Below, piece after piece: positions 28,083 through 36,862 of a stretch of DNA of 64,000 nt. Location: assembly GCF_900640175.1 (NCBI RefSeq), contig NZ_CAAAJC010000004.1, positions 62,001 to 126,000 of the forward strand, in the 5' to 3' direction. The stretch is from Legionella sp. W10-070 (GTDB taxonomy: Bacteria; Pseudomonadota; Gammaproteobacteria; Legionellales; Legionellaceae). Numbering within the stretch: position 1 is the first letter of the stretch; the number at the start of each line of letters is the position of its first letter. The notes beneath the pieces are model-generated. The model searched no databases and was not told where the DNA came from. It saw only the letters and a list, made by a program, of their open reading frames with translations. Made by a program: the position numbers and the translations under genes.

Positions 28083-28871
28083 ATGAAAAATTATCTTAAA
28101 TTGGGACTGGCAGGACTTATGCTTGCTAATAATGCTGTATTTTCTTACGCACCTGCAGAAGGCTGGTATGTTGGACTAACCGGCGTAGGCAGTTATGTTC
28201 CGGATCTTGATTTTACTGTTCCCCACGCAACCGTAAACCAAATGAATAACAGGCTTATCAGCAACGGTTTTTTACCCCTGGTCAGCCATCCTGTAGGTAA
28301 GATTGATTACTCATTCGGAGGCGGAGGCGCGCTTCAGCTTGGTTACCGTTACTGTGGTTTCCGTTTTGAAGGAGAGCTATTACTTAACTATAATCCTTAC
28401 AATGAAATCCTCATTGGTGGCATTCCTTTCAAAAAGAAACAATATATTCTAAATCCCTCAGGGCCTGCCCCAATCCTCTTTCCTTTTAGCATGAGCGGGC
28501 ATAGTCAGCTTGGCGCTGGCATATTCAATGTCTATTATGATTTCTATAACCTTCAAAGTGACGATATAACCTGGATACCTTATGCTGGACTAGGAATAGG
28601 TTATGCATCTGTCCGCAATCAATTTACTATTAATTACAATTTTATCAATCCTACTACGGGACTTAACAATTTCACCTCCGTCTTTAGGCTCAGAAGTAAT
28701 ACTTCATCACCCATAGGTCAGGCAATTCTCGGCGTCAGTTATGTATTGGATGATACCTTCTCTGTCGGGCTGGATTATCGCTACATGAGCACTAAAGAAC
28801 TTAGCAATTTTAATGAGCGCTTAACCATGCATACCGTTAATCTGAATTTCAATTACTGGTTTAATGCATAA
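28083..28871 (+). CDS. Outer membrane beta-barrel protein, second of a tandem pair
   Basis: 262 residues. A signal peptide (LGLAGLMLANNAVFSYA) precedes EGWYVGLTGVGSYVPDLDF, which parallels the opening of the gene before it. Strands such as GGGALQLGYRYCGFRFEGELL, WIPYAGLGIGYASV and FSVGLDYRYMSTKEL are in the same order as in the neighbour. The last strand, TVNLNFNYWFNA, ends near the C terminus. It is probably a diverged tandem duplicate. The two genes share one operon with a 13-base gap. Confidence 0.82.
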   Translation: MKNYLKLGLAGLMLANNAVFSYAPAEGWYVGLTGVGSYVPDLDFTVPHATVNQMNNRLISNGFLPLVSHPVGKIDYSFGGGGALQLGYRYCGFRFEGELLLNYNPYNEILIGGIPFKKKQYILNPSGPAPILFPFSMSGHSQLGAGIFNVYYDFYNLQSDDITWIPYAGLGIGYASVRNQFTINYNFINPTTGLNNFTSVFRLRSNTSSPIGQAILGVSYVLDDTFSVGLDYRYMSTKELSNFNERLTMHTVNLNFNYWFNA

Positions 28872-28890
28872 GGGGCTGGTTTTTATTAAA

Positions 28891-28916
28891 ACGATATAAG
28901 CACTTGCTTATATCGT
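28891..28916 (+). terminator. Hairpin after the barrel operon
   Basis: ACGATATAAGC and GCTTATATCGT form a perfect 11-base stem with a 4-base loop (ACTT). The following bases on the plus strand are TCCTCTA, so a T run is missing; on the minus strand the flank is TTTTAATAAAAA. It probably stops the barrel operon transcript or separates it from rpe. Confidence 0.5.
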
Positions 28917-28968
28917 TCCTCTATTAAAATGCTTTTATAATAAGACGATTCTTTCTTTAAGGTTAAAA

Positions 28969-29622
28969 ATGACTTATCTGATAGCGCCCTCTCTCCTTTC
29001 TGCCGATATGACCCGTCTTGGGGAAGAGGTGGCGGCAGTCATGCAGGCAGGAGCAGATCTCATCCATTTTGACGTTATGGATAATCATTATGTCCCTAAT
29101 CTTACTTTTGGACCTGTCATTTGCGAAGCATTGCATCAGCGTTTTCCCAAAGCCATCATCGATGTCCATTTAATGACCAATCCAGTTGATGAGTTGATAA
29201 GCCAGTTCGCCAAGGCAGGAGCCAACCGCATCAGTATCCACCCTGATGCAACTATTCATCTTGATCGGAGCCTACAGCTTATCCATCAGCAACAGTGCAA
29301 AACAGGCCTGGTATTAAATCCTGCAACACCTCCTGAATGCCTTCAATGGTGTATCCATCGGTTAGATTTTGTGTTGGTAATGACTGTCAACCCTGGTTTT
29401 GGCGGTCAACAATTAATTCCAGACACCATTCATAAAATCAAATGGATCAAACAACAATATCCACATCTGCCAATTTGTGTTGATGGTGGGGTTTCACTTG
29501 AAAATATTGCACTTTTAGCAGAAGCAGGAGCTACCCAATTTATAGCGGGTTCTGCTATATTCTCAACAGATGATTATGCCAAAACGATAGCTGCAATGCG
29601 GCTCAAATTAGCATCAATTTGA
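28969..29622 (+). CDS. rpe: Ribulose-phosphate 3-epimerase
   Basis: 217 residues. Typical motifs are IAPSLLSADMTRLGEEV, FDVMDNHYVPNLTFGP with the metal-binding and catalytic Asp, VIDVHLMTNP, VLVMTVNPGFGGQ and CVDGGVSLENI. It interconverts ribulose-5-P and xylulose-5-P in the pentose phosphate pathway. Length is normal. It appears monocistronic and its stop is followed almost at once by a palindrome. Confidence 0.95.
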   Translation: MTYLIAPSLLSADMTRLGEEVAAVMQAGADLIHFDVMDNHYVPNLTFGPVICEALHQRFPKAIIDVHLMTNPVDELISQFAKAGANRISIHPDATIHLDRSLQLIHQQQCKTGLVLNPATPPECLQWCIHRLDFVLVMTVNPGFGGQQLIPDTIHKIKWIKQQYPHLPICVDGGVSLENIALLAEAGATQFIAGSAIFSTDDYAKTIAAMRLKLASI

Positions 29623-29624
29623 TT

Positions 29625-29656
29625 AGGTTCTGTGAACAAAAATTTTCACAGAACCT
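29625..29656. repeat. 32-bp palindrome, minimal copy of the AGGTTCTGTGAAC repeat family
   Basis: AGGTTCTGTGAA and TTCACAGAACCT are a perfect 12-base inverted pair around eight bases (CAAAAATT). It begins three bases after the rpe stop. The arms match the ends of the larger elements at 50072-50220 and 63496-63662, so it looks like an internally deleted copy that may now act as a terminator. Confidence 0.6.
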
Positions 29657-29773
29657 GGAAAAACTAATTTTTGCAATATTGACTGCACCAGAATTGGTTC
29701 TGCATAGCCATTGGTAATAATACCTATAATTATCAATTAAAGTATTTTCTTTTTCTGGACGAAATAAGAGGCT

Positions 29774-31555
29774 ATGAGAAAAACATTATTAATAATCCCT
29801 ATGCTGTATCTGGCAGCAATAGCCTATGCCTTTTCCGGTGAAGCCTATTTAAATCGATTCACTGCTTATTATCAATGGAGTCAAAATCTGCCAGATAATC
29901 CGGACGCAGAATTCTTAGCCTTTATAGAGGATAATACACCGCTGTCACAAAAATTACGTGAAAAATGGCTCTACCACCTTGCCAATAAAAAAGACTGGAT
30001 AAGCTACGCCAAATATTATAAGCCCTCAGAAGAGGTCGGCTTGCAATGCTATGCGTTAATGGCTAAATATCAGTCAGGAAGGCAACAGGAAGCACTCAAT
30101 GCAATAAAACCCTTTTGGCTTCAAGGAGACTCTCAGCCATCAGCATGTAATGAGCTATTCAATTTATTGTTAAAAGACGACAAATTTGATGAAAGTTTGC
30201 TTACAAAACGCATTATTCTGGCTTTAGACAAACGAAACCTCGCCTTAGTGCGCTACTTGTTAAAACAATACAAGCAACCGCGAATCAAAGATGAGCAATT
30301 ATTAATAAGCATTTATCAAAACCCTTCAAAAATTACTGAACTACAAGCTGGCGAATTGCATAATTATTTTTATTTATATGGATTAAAGCGCATGGTGTCC
30401 ATGAATATGGATCAGGCTATAAAATATTGGCAAAGCGAGAAAACCCAAAATTTATTGACACAAGCTCAAAAACAATCTTTCCTTACTCATCTTGCACTTT
30501 ATAAAGCCATGCGCAATCATGAGGATGCTCCATTTTGGTTTTCCCAAATAGAGCCTGCTTATTACAATGATACCCTGCTTGATTGGCAAATTCGTTATGC
30601 ACTTAAACGTTTACAATGGCCTCAAGTAGAAAAATTAATCACTTACTTTCAGGACAAAGAAAATCCCTGCTGGCAATATTGGCTGGCGCGCTCACTTGAA
30701 GCACAGGGAAAAAAAACCAAAGCCAAAGAAATCTATCATTCTTTAGCGCAAACAAGACACTATTATGGTTTTCTTGCCAGCCTGAGAATTAAATCGGCAC
30801 TTAACTTTGAAAATGAACCGCCCATTAAGGACATGTCAGTACTCAAACCTTATCAGCCCTTTACTGACAATATTAAATCACTTTACGACAGCAAGCAGGA
30901 AGTCCAAGCGTCCAGGTTATTAAATGATTTTATTAGTGAGCTTCCCAAGAAAGATAAAAGTGCCTTGGCTTATTGGATAGCCAATAATTTACAATGGCAC
31001 GGAAAATCAGTTTATTTAAGCAATACCGAGGATTTAAATAATCAATTATCATTACGCTTTCCTCTTGCATACCGTACAACTGTTGATGAATTCTCGAAAA
31101 GCTACAGTGTTTCCCCGGAGTTTATTTATGCCATTATCCGTCAGGAAAGTGCGTTCCGTGGCAATGTAGTATCCCCTGTTGGAGCCCGCGGCCTGATGCA
31201 AATCATGCCTGCAACTGCAAGTATGGTAGCCAAACGTGAAAAAATCGCTTACGCAGACAAAGCCCAACTTTTCTCTTTCCAGAAAAATATTAATATCGGC
31301 GTGGCTTATTTAAAACAGCTGGCTCATCAATATAATAAACATCCGGTATTAATAGCAGCGGCTTACAATGCAGGTCCCCGCCAAGTCAACTATTGGTTAA
31401 AAAATCACCCGCCCAAACAGATTGACATCTGGATTGAGACACTACCCTGGCAAGAGACCCGTAACTATTTGAAAAATGTCATTGCTTTTTATGCCGTTTA
31501 TCAATACCGCATGCAGGAAAAACCTGATTTACGCACATTTATGAAGCCCCTCTAG
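29774..31555 (+). CDS. slt: Soluble lytic murein transglycosylase
   Basis: 593 residues. A signal peptide (residues 1-21, ending AYAFS) leads a long alpha-helical superhelical U/L domain. The catalytic domain lies at 435-580, with PEFIYAIIRQESAFRGNVVS (catalytic Glu in QES), PVGARGLMQIMPATA and AAYNAGPRQVNYWL. It cleaves peptidoglycan with formation of anhydro-muropeptides in the periplasm. Length is close to Slt70. It stands alone on the plus strand. Confidence 0.93.
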   Translation: MRKTLLIIPMLYLAAIAYAFSGEAYLNRFTAYYQWSQNLPDNPDAEFLAFIEDNTPLSQKLREKWLYHLANKKDWISYAKYYKPSEEVGLQCYALMAKYQSGRQQEALNAIKPFWLQGDSQPSACNELFNLLLKDDKFDESLLTKRIILALDKRNLALVRYLLKQYKQPRIKDEQLLISIYQNPSKITELQAGELHNYFYLYGLKRMVSMNMDQAIKYWQSEKTQNLLTQAQKQSFLTHLALYKAMRNHEDAPFWFSQIEPAYYNDTLLDWQIRYALKRLQWPQVEKLITYFQDKENPCWQYWLARSLEAQGKKTKAKEIYHSLAQTRHYYGFLASLRIKSALNFENEPPIKDMSVLKPYQPFTDNIKSLYDSKQEVQASRLLNDFISELPKKDKSALAYWIANNLQWHGKSVYLSNTEDLNNQLSLRFPLAYRTTVDEFSKSYSVSPEFIYAIIRQESAFRGNVVSPVGARGLMQIMPATASMVAKREKIAYADKAQLFSFQKNINIGVAYLKQLAHQYNKHPVLIAAAYNAGPRQVNYWLKNHPPKQIDIWIETLPWQETRNYLKNVIAFYAVYQYRMQEKPDLRTFMKPL

Positions 31556-31880
31556 CCCGGGATAATTAAGTTTATATTTTATATACCTTACCAAATCCAC
31601 CATCATGGAGACAAGATGACGGTAGTTTGCCATTTTTTAATAGCAGGTATTTGGTTCCAATATACGGAAAAGAGAGGGTGAATCTCAATTGATATTGGTT
31701 TTTTTTTGAACTATCATTGAATCATGGATAGTATTTGTAGCTCGGCTAACATTCTCATTAAGGAAGCCAGATTTAGAGGCATTGTGTGCATTGCTAATAG
31801 CAAAGAAGCCTGACATGTCTCAAGAGGCGTCCACTTTTCTGACAAAAGAACTGCACACGCAAATACTATCTGCCTCTCCT
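31556..31880. other. 325-bp convergent gap with no gene
   Basis: AT-rich spacer between slt and a minus-strand orphan gene. It holds a run of nine Ts near 31700 but no convincing terminator hairpin, repeat or frame. Confidence 0.4.
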
Positions 31881-33020
31881 CTATTTTACTCCATTCAACA
31901 TAACATTTGATTCTATTTCCTGTTGTTGTAAAAGAATATCCTGCTTGAATGGGTTTAATTTTTGAACAAAAAAACCTATGACGTTACGTCCCACCCAATT
32001 TTCCTGACCGTCAAACCGCTTCAGCGAAGTAGCCCTTTGACTACTAGCCACGAGAATCTTGTTGATATAACTAAAACAATCATTTTCTCCTGGCTTCAAT
32101 TTCTTGATCATATAATCCATTGTACAAGCATGCGTTAGTTGAAGTTGCTCATGCATGGCCAACATTTCCACAATCCTCTTACCACTAACAGTTCTTTTTT
32201 CGATCTGGCTAATGGGGCGTTGTAAATCATTCCGACCAGTAGAGAACTCAATAACCAAAGGTTTGCCTTCGGGCTTAATCAAAATTTTTATAAATGCATG
32301 ATGCCCTAAGTACCCTTCAAGGGTTTCGCTAATAAACTGTGCCTTAAAGGTGGCTATTTCATAACAGATATTGTTGGCTAAAAAGGCATCCAGAAGGTCT
32401 TGGTTACCTTGAAAATAATCATCCAACAGTCTCTTTTTCACACTCTCTTCATAAAATGAAAAGGGTTGTTGCTGTTCTAATGTACTAATGCAACTACTAA
32501 TACCATCAAGACAAAATTTAATTTGTCTGATTAATTCATTTTTAAATAGCTTCTTAGGCAGTCTGAATCCAATCGCCGCACCCAACGTACAGCCTGTAAT
32601 CAACCCTATAGCAAAAGAAGAAAAGGGATTATTCAAATTCCATAGGCCTCTTGCCAAACCAGCAAAGCCGCCAATAATTCCGCTGGCTGTGCCGACTAAA
32701 AGAGCAGAAATACCACTCCCTAAATTCAGCAGATTATATCCCACTTTGGTTGTCAAAGTATTGGTTTGTGCCAAATCGACAAGGCGCTGATAGCTCCCGC
32801 CCATTGATTCATAAGAGGTGCCTGAAGAGGATGTTGTAATCGACTCGAGTGCATTAACCAAAACCAGAAGCTCCACAAGAAAATTTCTTGTGAAGTCGGT
32901 ATTCGTCTCCTTTATCGAATTAACTAGTAACAATAAATAATACTTTACTTCGCTAGAGGGTAATCCCAGGATTTTGTCAGTACAGGTAGGTATCAAGTTA
33001 TTGTATTGATCTTTCTTCAT
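31881..33020 (-). CDS. Orphan protein with central glycine-rich membrane hairpin, candidate effector
   Basis: 379 residues from the ATG at 33020, which follows GGAAGCGGG; a longer reading starts further upstream but lacks that site. The protein is not recognised. Residues 1-90 are helical. Residues 115-175 hold two hydrophobic, glycine-rich stretches (LGSGISALLVGTASGIIGG and FSSFAIGLITGCTLGAAIG), a likely membrane hairpin. The remaining 200 residues are soluble and mixed. There is no signal peptide. This style, soluble ends with a central hydrophobic hairpin, is frequent among Legionella effectors and host-membrane proteins. Function unknown. Confidence 0.6.
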   Translation of the reverse strand: MKKDQYNNLIPTCTDKILGLPSSEVKYYLLLLVNSIKETNTDFTRNFLVELLVLVNALESITTSSSGTSYESMGGSYQRLVDLAQTNTLTTKVGYNLLNLGSGISALLVGTASGIIGGFAGLARGLWNLNNPFSSFAIGLITGCTLGAAIGFRLPKKLFKNELIRQIKFCLDGISSCISTLEQQQPFSFYEESVKKRLLDDYFQGNQDLLDAFLANNICYEIATFKAQFISETLEGYLGHHAFIKILIKPEGKPLVIEFSTGRNDLQRPISQIEKRTVSGKRIVEMLAMHEQLQLTHACTMDYMIKKLKPGENDCFSYINKILVASSQRATSLKRFDGQENWVGRNVIGFFVQKLNPFKQDILLQQQEIESNVMLNGVK

Positions 33021-33099
33021 CCCGCTTCCTTGTGTCAAATTTTTGATTATAGCGCACTTAAAATACGAAAGAACAGGAAATATTGAACTCATACCTTTG

Positions 33100-33126
33100 T
33101 GGATCCCGTGGTCAAGCCACAGGGAC
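33100..33126. repeat. REP-like palindrome
   Basis: CCCGTGG and CCACAGGG face each other across five bases, flanked by GGAT and ACT. The layout and the core TCAAG resemble the palindromes near 15520 and 63730. It lies just upstream of the orphan gene start. Confidence 0.45.
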
Positions 33127-33241
33127 TCAAAAATGGCTAAAGTCGAGATATCTGATGAAATAATAATTGAAAAAATAGTGTATTTAGTTAGTGAATTAAG
33201 TTAAAAATACAAGATCCAATTAAATCATGGAGATTAATAAA

Positions 33242-33853
33242 ATGAAATTATTTTTCGCAAAAGGAGCTTGCTCGCTGGCTGTTCGCATTGTCATTAATGA
33301 AATAGGCATAGATTCTGACTATGAGAAAGTCGACTTAAGAACAAAAACGACAGAAAATAATCAGGATTTTTTAAAAATTAATCCCAAAGGAGCTGTGCCA
33401 GTACTTGAGTTAGACAATACTCAACGACTTACTGAAAATGTCGTTATTCAACAATACCTGGCCGATAAATTTAAGGCAAAGGAATTACTCCCTCCCATCG
33501 ATGATTTTAATCGTTACCGCACATTGGAATGGATGAATTTTATAACTACAGAACTGCATAAAAATTTCTCTGGTTTATTTACTCCAGCTATTCCCCAAGA
33601 AATAAAGGATAACGTTATCATTCCCTTAATTAAGAATAAACTGAAGGTAATTGATAAGCAGCTACAACACACTTATCTTTTGGGAGAGCACTTTACTCTG
33701 CCTGATGCCTATTTGTTTGTGATACTTTTATGGGCGCCTGGTTTTAAAATTGACTTAAAGGAATGGGATAACCTGCCTCGCTATTTTAAAAATCTTAGCC
33801 AGAGAGAGTCCATTCAAAAGTCGTTAAAACAAGAGTCTCTCGAAATTGTCTGA
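33242..33853 (+). CDS. Glutathione S-transferase
   Basis: 203 residues from the ATG giving MKLFFAKGACSLAVRIVINE; a GGAG lies nine bases upstream, so the upstream in-frame ATG was not used. The N-terminal thioredoxin-like domain has the catalytic-site KGACSLAVRI and NPKGAVPVLELDN. The C-terminal helical domain follows, with LPDAYLFVILLWAPGFKID. The beta-class signature GACS is typical of proteobacterial GstA proteins. It probably conjugates glutathione to electrophiles. Monocistronic. Confidence 0.88.
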   Translation: MKLFFAKGACSLAVRIVINEIGIDSDYEKVDLRTKTTENNQDFLKINPKGAVPVLELDNTQRLTENVVIQQYLADKFKAKELLPPIDDFNRYRTLEWMNFITTELHKNFSGLFTPAIPQEIKDNVIIPLIKNKLKVIDKQLQHTYLLGEHFTLPDAYLFVILLWAPGFKIDLKEWDNLPRYFKNLSQRESIQKSLKQESLEIV

Positions 33854-33858
33854 ACGAA

Positions 33859-33900
33859 TCAAGAAGGCAGATCCGCTAGGCGCTCTGCCGCCTTCTTCTT
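33859..33900 (+). terminator. Terminator after the glutathione transferase gene
   Basis: GAAGGCAGA and TCTGCCGCCTTC form a stem with one bulge and are followed by TTCTTTAAACT. It lies a few bases after the stop and is the only strong hairpin in the 118-base convergent gap. Confidence 0.55.
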
Positions 33901-33971
33901 TAAACTGCAGTAGAGCCTCGAGCGCACCTACCTCCGAATCAACTGACTAAGAGTATTACAAGGCTACGGGC

Positions 33972-34400
33972 TCAATCAATTTTCGGGCGAACAATAAGAA
34001 CATCACACTCTGCACCATGCAAAATAGCGTTTGCCGTTGAGCCAAGCAGCAGTGCAATTCCATGCTTACCATGACTACCCGTAACAATTAAATCCACTTT
34101 CTTTTCTTTAGCTACACGTAAAATTTCGTTTTTTGTTGAGCCAAATTCAATCATGCAATGAGTACCATCCACCCCAAGTTTTTTCGCAAGGGCAGTAAGT
34201 TCCTTCTCCGCCTGCTCACGTATCGAGACCTCTACCTCGGCAAACCCTGCAAAACCAGGATAAGCATATGCCGGAATGGGTTCTACAACATGTACCAACA
34301 GCAGATCAGCCTTATTTTCATCAGCAATCTTTTTAGCCTTGTGGGCTGCCTTTACCCCTACTTCATCAAAGTCTGTCGCGAATAATACCCTTTTGTACAT
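33972..34400 (-). CDS. Universal stress protein (UspA family)
   Basis: 142 residues from the ATG at 34400, which is preceded by AAGGAGAG; the upstream frame-opening ATG is part of this ribosome site. It starts MYKRVLFATDFDEVGVKAAH. The C-terminal nucleotide-binding motif GSHGKHGIALLLGSTANAIL matches the ATP-binding G-2x-G-9x-G(S/T) pattern. It is a cytoplasmic stress and redox response protein. It stands between the glutathione transferase and the riboswitch, diverging from pnuT. Confidence 0.92.
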   Translation of the reverse strand: MYKRVLFATDFDEVGVKAAHKAKKIADENKADLLLVHVVEPIPAYAYPGFAGFAEVEVSIREQAEKELTALAKKLGVDGTHCMIEFGSTKNEILRVAKEKKVDLIVTGSHGKHGIALLLGSTANAILHGAECDVLIVRPKID

Positions 34401-34662
34401 GTTTCTCTCCTTGGCCATGCTTAATTCTATAGGAGTTTACTATAAAATTAGTCTTGCTTAAATTTATAATAGTAAAGTTCAGGTGAAAATCATAATTTGA
34501 TAGTGAAGTACACAAACAGGAATCTTCACTACACTCAGGATGGCGAGTTTATACGGATTAAATATTAAATTAATCTAAAATCCCATAATATTCACCACTA
34601 GCAAAGGGAATTTACCCTGAATTATTTCCAAAAATCAATCCAAAGAATTTACAAACCCATCG

Positions 34663-34668
34663 TATAAT
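34663..34668 (+). promoter_or_regulatory. Candidate -10 box for the TPP riboswitch transcript
   Basis: A perfect TATAAT lies about 20 bases before the first conserved riboswitch base. No good -35 box stands at the right distance (the bases there read CCAAAG). Transcript start would fall near 34675. Confidence 0.45.
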
Positions 34669-34683
34669 GGTATTAAGCACAAA

Positions 34684-34790
34684 AACCGGGGTGCTCTTTC
34701 TATTTAAAATTGCTCTAAACGCAAACTGAGTAGTAAGGGCTGAGAGATACCCATTGAACCTGTCGGGTAATTCCGTCGTAGGGAATGATT
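34684..34790 (+). promoter_or_regulatory. TPP (thiamin pyrophosphate) riboswitch
   Basis: The THI-box core is intact: CGGGGTGC at 34687, GGCTGAGAG at 34738-34746, ATACCC, then GAACCTGTCGGGTAATTCCG and TCGTAGGGAA. The variable P3 stem is long and AT-rich. The final AGGGAA also serves as the ribosome site of the next gene, whose ATG lies seven bases further on. Binding of TPP should therefore hide the site, giving translational repression. It is the decisive evidence that the downstream transporter handles thiamin. Confidence 0.93.
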
Positions 34791-34792
34791 TA

Positions 34793-35398
34793 ATGCTGTT
34801 AGATATCGTTGGGGCACTCGCTTCGTTATTAGCGACTTATTATTTTATTCGCCTTACCAGTAAAGCATGGCCTGTCAGCCTTTTGGCTATTTGTTTAAAT
34901 AGCTGGTTGTATTGGCAAAAAGGGATCTATGCTGATATGCTGCTTGAGCTTTTCTACTTTCTAAGCACCTGCTATGGCTGGTATCTTTGGCGTAGCCCTG
35001 CTGAAAAAAGAAATGTAAACGCTAATCTGCAACCATCTAAGAAACAGTGGCTGCTGCTTGTAAGTTTTATTGTTTTTCTTTTCGTTATTATTCTAAATTT
35101 ATTATTAACCTTTACCAACTCCAATATTGCCACACTAGACTCCCTTACCGCCACTTTAAGCTTGGCCGCCCAATGGCTGCTGTGTCATAAAATGATCGCC
35201 ACCTGGGTGCTTTGGTTCATTACGGATGCCATCTACGCCTATATCTACTTCCATAAACAGATACCCTTTCATGGCATACTCATGCTTATTTATATGGTAA
35301 TGGCAGTAATTGGCTACCTTACATGGGCAACTCAAGCCAAGTCCAGACCAAATCAGAAGTCAAAAATATCAAAAAACCTGCTAGCCGACAGATCCTAA
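34793..35398 (+). CDS. pnuT: PnuT-like thiamin transporter (PnuC family)
   Basis: 201 residues with about seven hydrophobic segments. The chosen ATG (MLLDIVGALASLLATYYFIR) follows the AGGGAA at the riboswitch end; a TTG in frame lies inside the riboswitch and is not used. LNSWLYWQKGIYADMLLELFYF and WVLWFITDAIYAYIYFHKQ match the PnuC transporter family, whose members carry nicotinamide riboside, thiamin or riboflavin. The TPP riboswitch points to thiamin uptake. The last 18 bases overlap the end of the convergent damX gene. Confidence 0.9.
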   Translation: MLLDIVGALASLLATYYFIRLTSKAWPVSLLAICLNSWLYWQKGIYADMLLELFYFLSTCYGWYLWRSPAEKRNVNANLQPSKKQWLLLVSFIVFLFVIILNLLLTFTNSNIATLDSLTATLSLAAQWLLCHKMIATWVLWFITDAIYAYIYFHKQIPFHGILMLIYMVMAVIGYLTWATQAKSRPNQKSKISKNLLADRS

Positions 35399-36862
35399 TT
35401 CGGATGTAGAACGAATCCAGGGTTTAAAGCGGGCAAAACTGGCAGGCAAATGGCGAAGCTTTCGCTTGGCATATTGCATCTGACCATAGTCTCCGAACGT
35501 TAATACATACCAGTCAGCACCCTGACGCTTTAATGCCCATATTTTAAAATTATTTTTTAAGTGGTGCTTTTTGATAAAACGCTTGACATCCACCAGTCTC
35601 GGACTTGCAACAAGCTGGATGGTATATCGCTCTTTCACGGGAACGTGATTCCGAATACCTATCACAGGTTGAATGATTTGCTGAGGAAGCTCCCTGGATG
35701 CAATAGCCTCTCGTTCCAGGATAGCCGTTTCCTTTAATGAGTCTGTTGTTATTGTTTTCGGAATCACAACGACTTTATCCATAATCACCAATGAAGTATC
35801 GTTATTAACTTCATCATCAAGTGCTACCTTAAACTCTCGCTTCAGCGGCAATGGCTGCACTACTTGCCTTGCAGCAGCAATATGAAAAGCAGGAATAAAA
35901 CTAACCTTTTCCCCACTGTCATAAGCGGGTATATAACTGGCCAAAATTTTCTGCTTTGTTGATGGCATTCCAGGTATAACAGAGGGCAAGGGTTTGCTAA
36001 CTACTGCCTCCTGTACTTTCCCAATCGAACTTTTATCAGACCTGAATAAGTCTTGATTTTTCCAAATATAACCTGAAGCCAATAAAGCCACTAAAAAGGT
36101 GGCAGCTATCCCGGCATATCGCGAAGAAACCCTTTCTCTTAAAGGAGGATGCAGTGATTCGGTAGAAAAAAAGTCAGTCATCCGAGCATTGATGCGAGCC
36201 ATATTACCACCAGTTAGCTGATAAAATTGCTCCTTGCGCTTATCCGACATTAGCTGCTCCGTGTGGCTGGAAGATGGCAACGCACTTAAAAGGTAAGTAT
36301 TGAGCTCGCTTTCTGTCAGAGCACCTGGTTCTATGATATGGACTAGTTTATCAAACAGATTTGTTTCTAATTGATTCAAACTTACCATTAAACTAAAATC
36401 CGAGACTGGACAAAGGTGAAAAAAACAGGGGCTTTCTTGCTGATTTAGTTCAATCAATACTTCTTTTAAAAAAGTATCAGGAAGGTATTGCGCATTATCA
36501 AGAATAACCAAAACATGACTCTTACGCTCATTGATTTGTCTGATTAAATTCGCAACCGTTAACTCAGCATCAACTCGCAAATGAAAAACAGCAGCCAGCT
36601 GGGTTAACAAACCAGTCTGGTCAAAGGGAGAAACAATATTTACAACATGCGATTTTATTGAATACTCCAGTCCCGCCTGCAGTAAATTTATAAAAGTAGT
36701 CTTGCCGCCGCCTTGCTCAGCCATAACTACTATCATTGCATTATTAAAAAGCACCAGATGATTAATAAAGTCTATCTTTGTAAGCCATGAACCAGGTTTT
36801 AAAACAGACTCAACAAGGGTAGGACTCTTATTCTCTGATTCCTGAATTACACTTTGCATCAT
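35381..36862 (-). CDS. damX: DamX-like protein: AAA ATPase plus SPOR domain
   Basis: 493 residues from the ATG at 36862, in an ATGA overlap with the aroB stop and after GGAAGGAG; a second ATG follows directly. Residues 40-210 form an ExeA-like AAA ATPase (VMAEQGGGKTTFINLL, HVLVILDNAQ). A membrane span lies near 255-275 (GIAATFLVALLASGYIW). The C-terminal 75 residues are a SPOR domain (YTIQLVASPRLVDVKRFIKK and ADWYVLTFGDYGQ), which binds denuded glycan at the septum. The aroK-aroB-damX order is typical of gammaproteobacteria. It may regulate cell division. It probably shares its transcript with aroKB. Confidence 0.87.
   Translation of the reverse strand: MMQSVIQESENKSPTLVESVLKPGSWLTKIDFINHLVLFNNAMIVVMAEQGGGKTTFINLLQAGLEYSIKSHVVNIVSPFDQTGLLTQLAAVFHLRVDAELTVANLIRQINERKSHVLVILDNAQYLPDTFLKEVLIELNQQESPCFFHLCPVSDFSLMVSLNQLETNLFDKLVHIIEPGALTESELNTYLLSALPSSSHTEQLMSDKRKEQFYQLTGGNMARINARMTDFFSTESLHPPLRERVSSRYAGIAATFLVALLASGYIWKNQDLFRSDKSSIGKVQEAVVSKPLPSVIPGMPSTKQKILASYIPAYDSGEKVSFIPAFHIAAARQVVQPLPLKREFKVALDDEVNNDTSLVIMDKVVVIPKTITTDSLKETAILEREAIASRELPQQIIQPVIGIRNHVPVKERYTIQLVASPRLVDVKRFIKKHHLKNNFKIWALKRQGADWYVLTFGDYGQMQYAKRKLRHLPASFARFKPWIRSTSELGSVG

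Noticed and set aside
34754-34792. TTG start for the PnuT-like protein
   Set aside because: It falls inside the TPP riboswitch core. The ATG at 34793 has the AGGGAA site and gives a normal N terminus.
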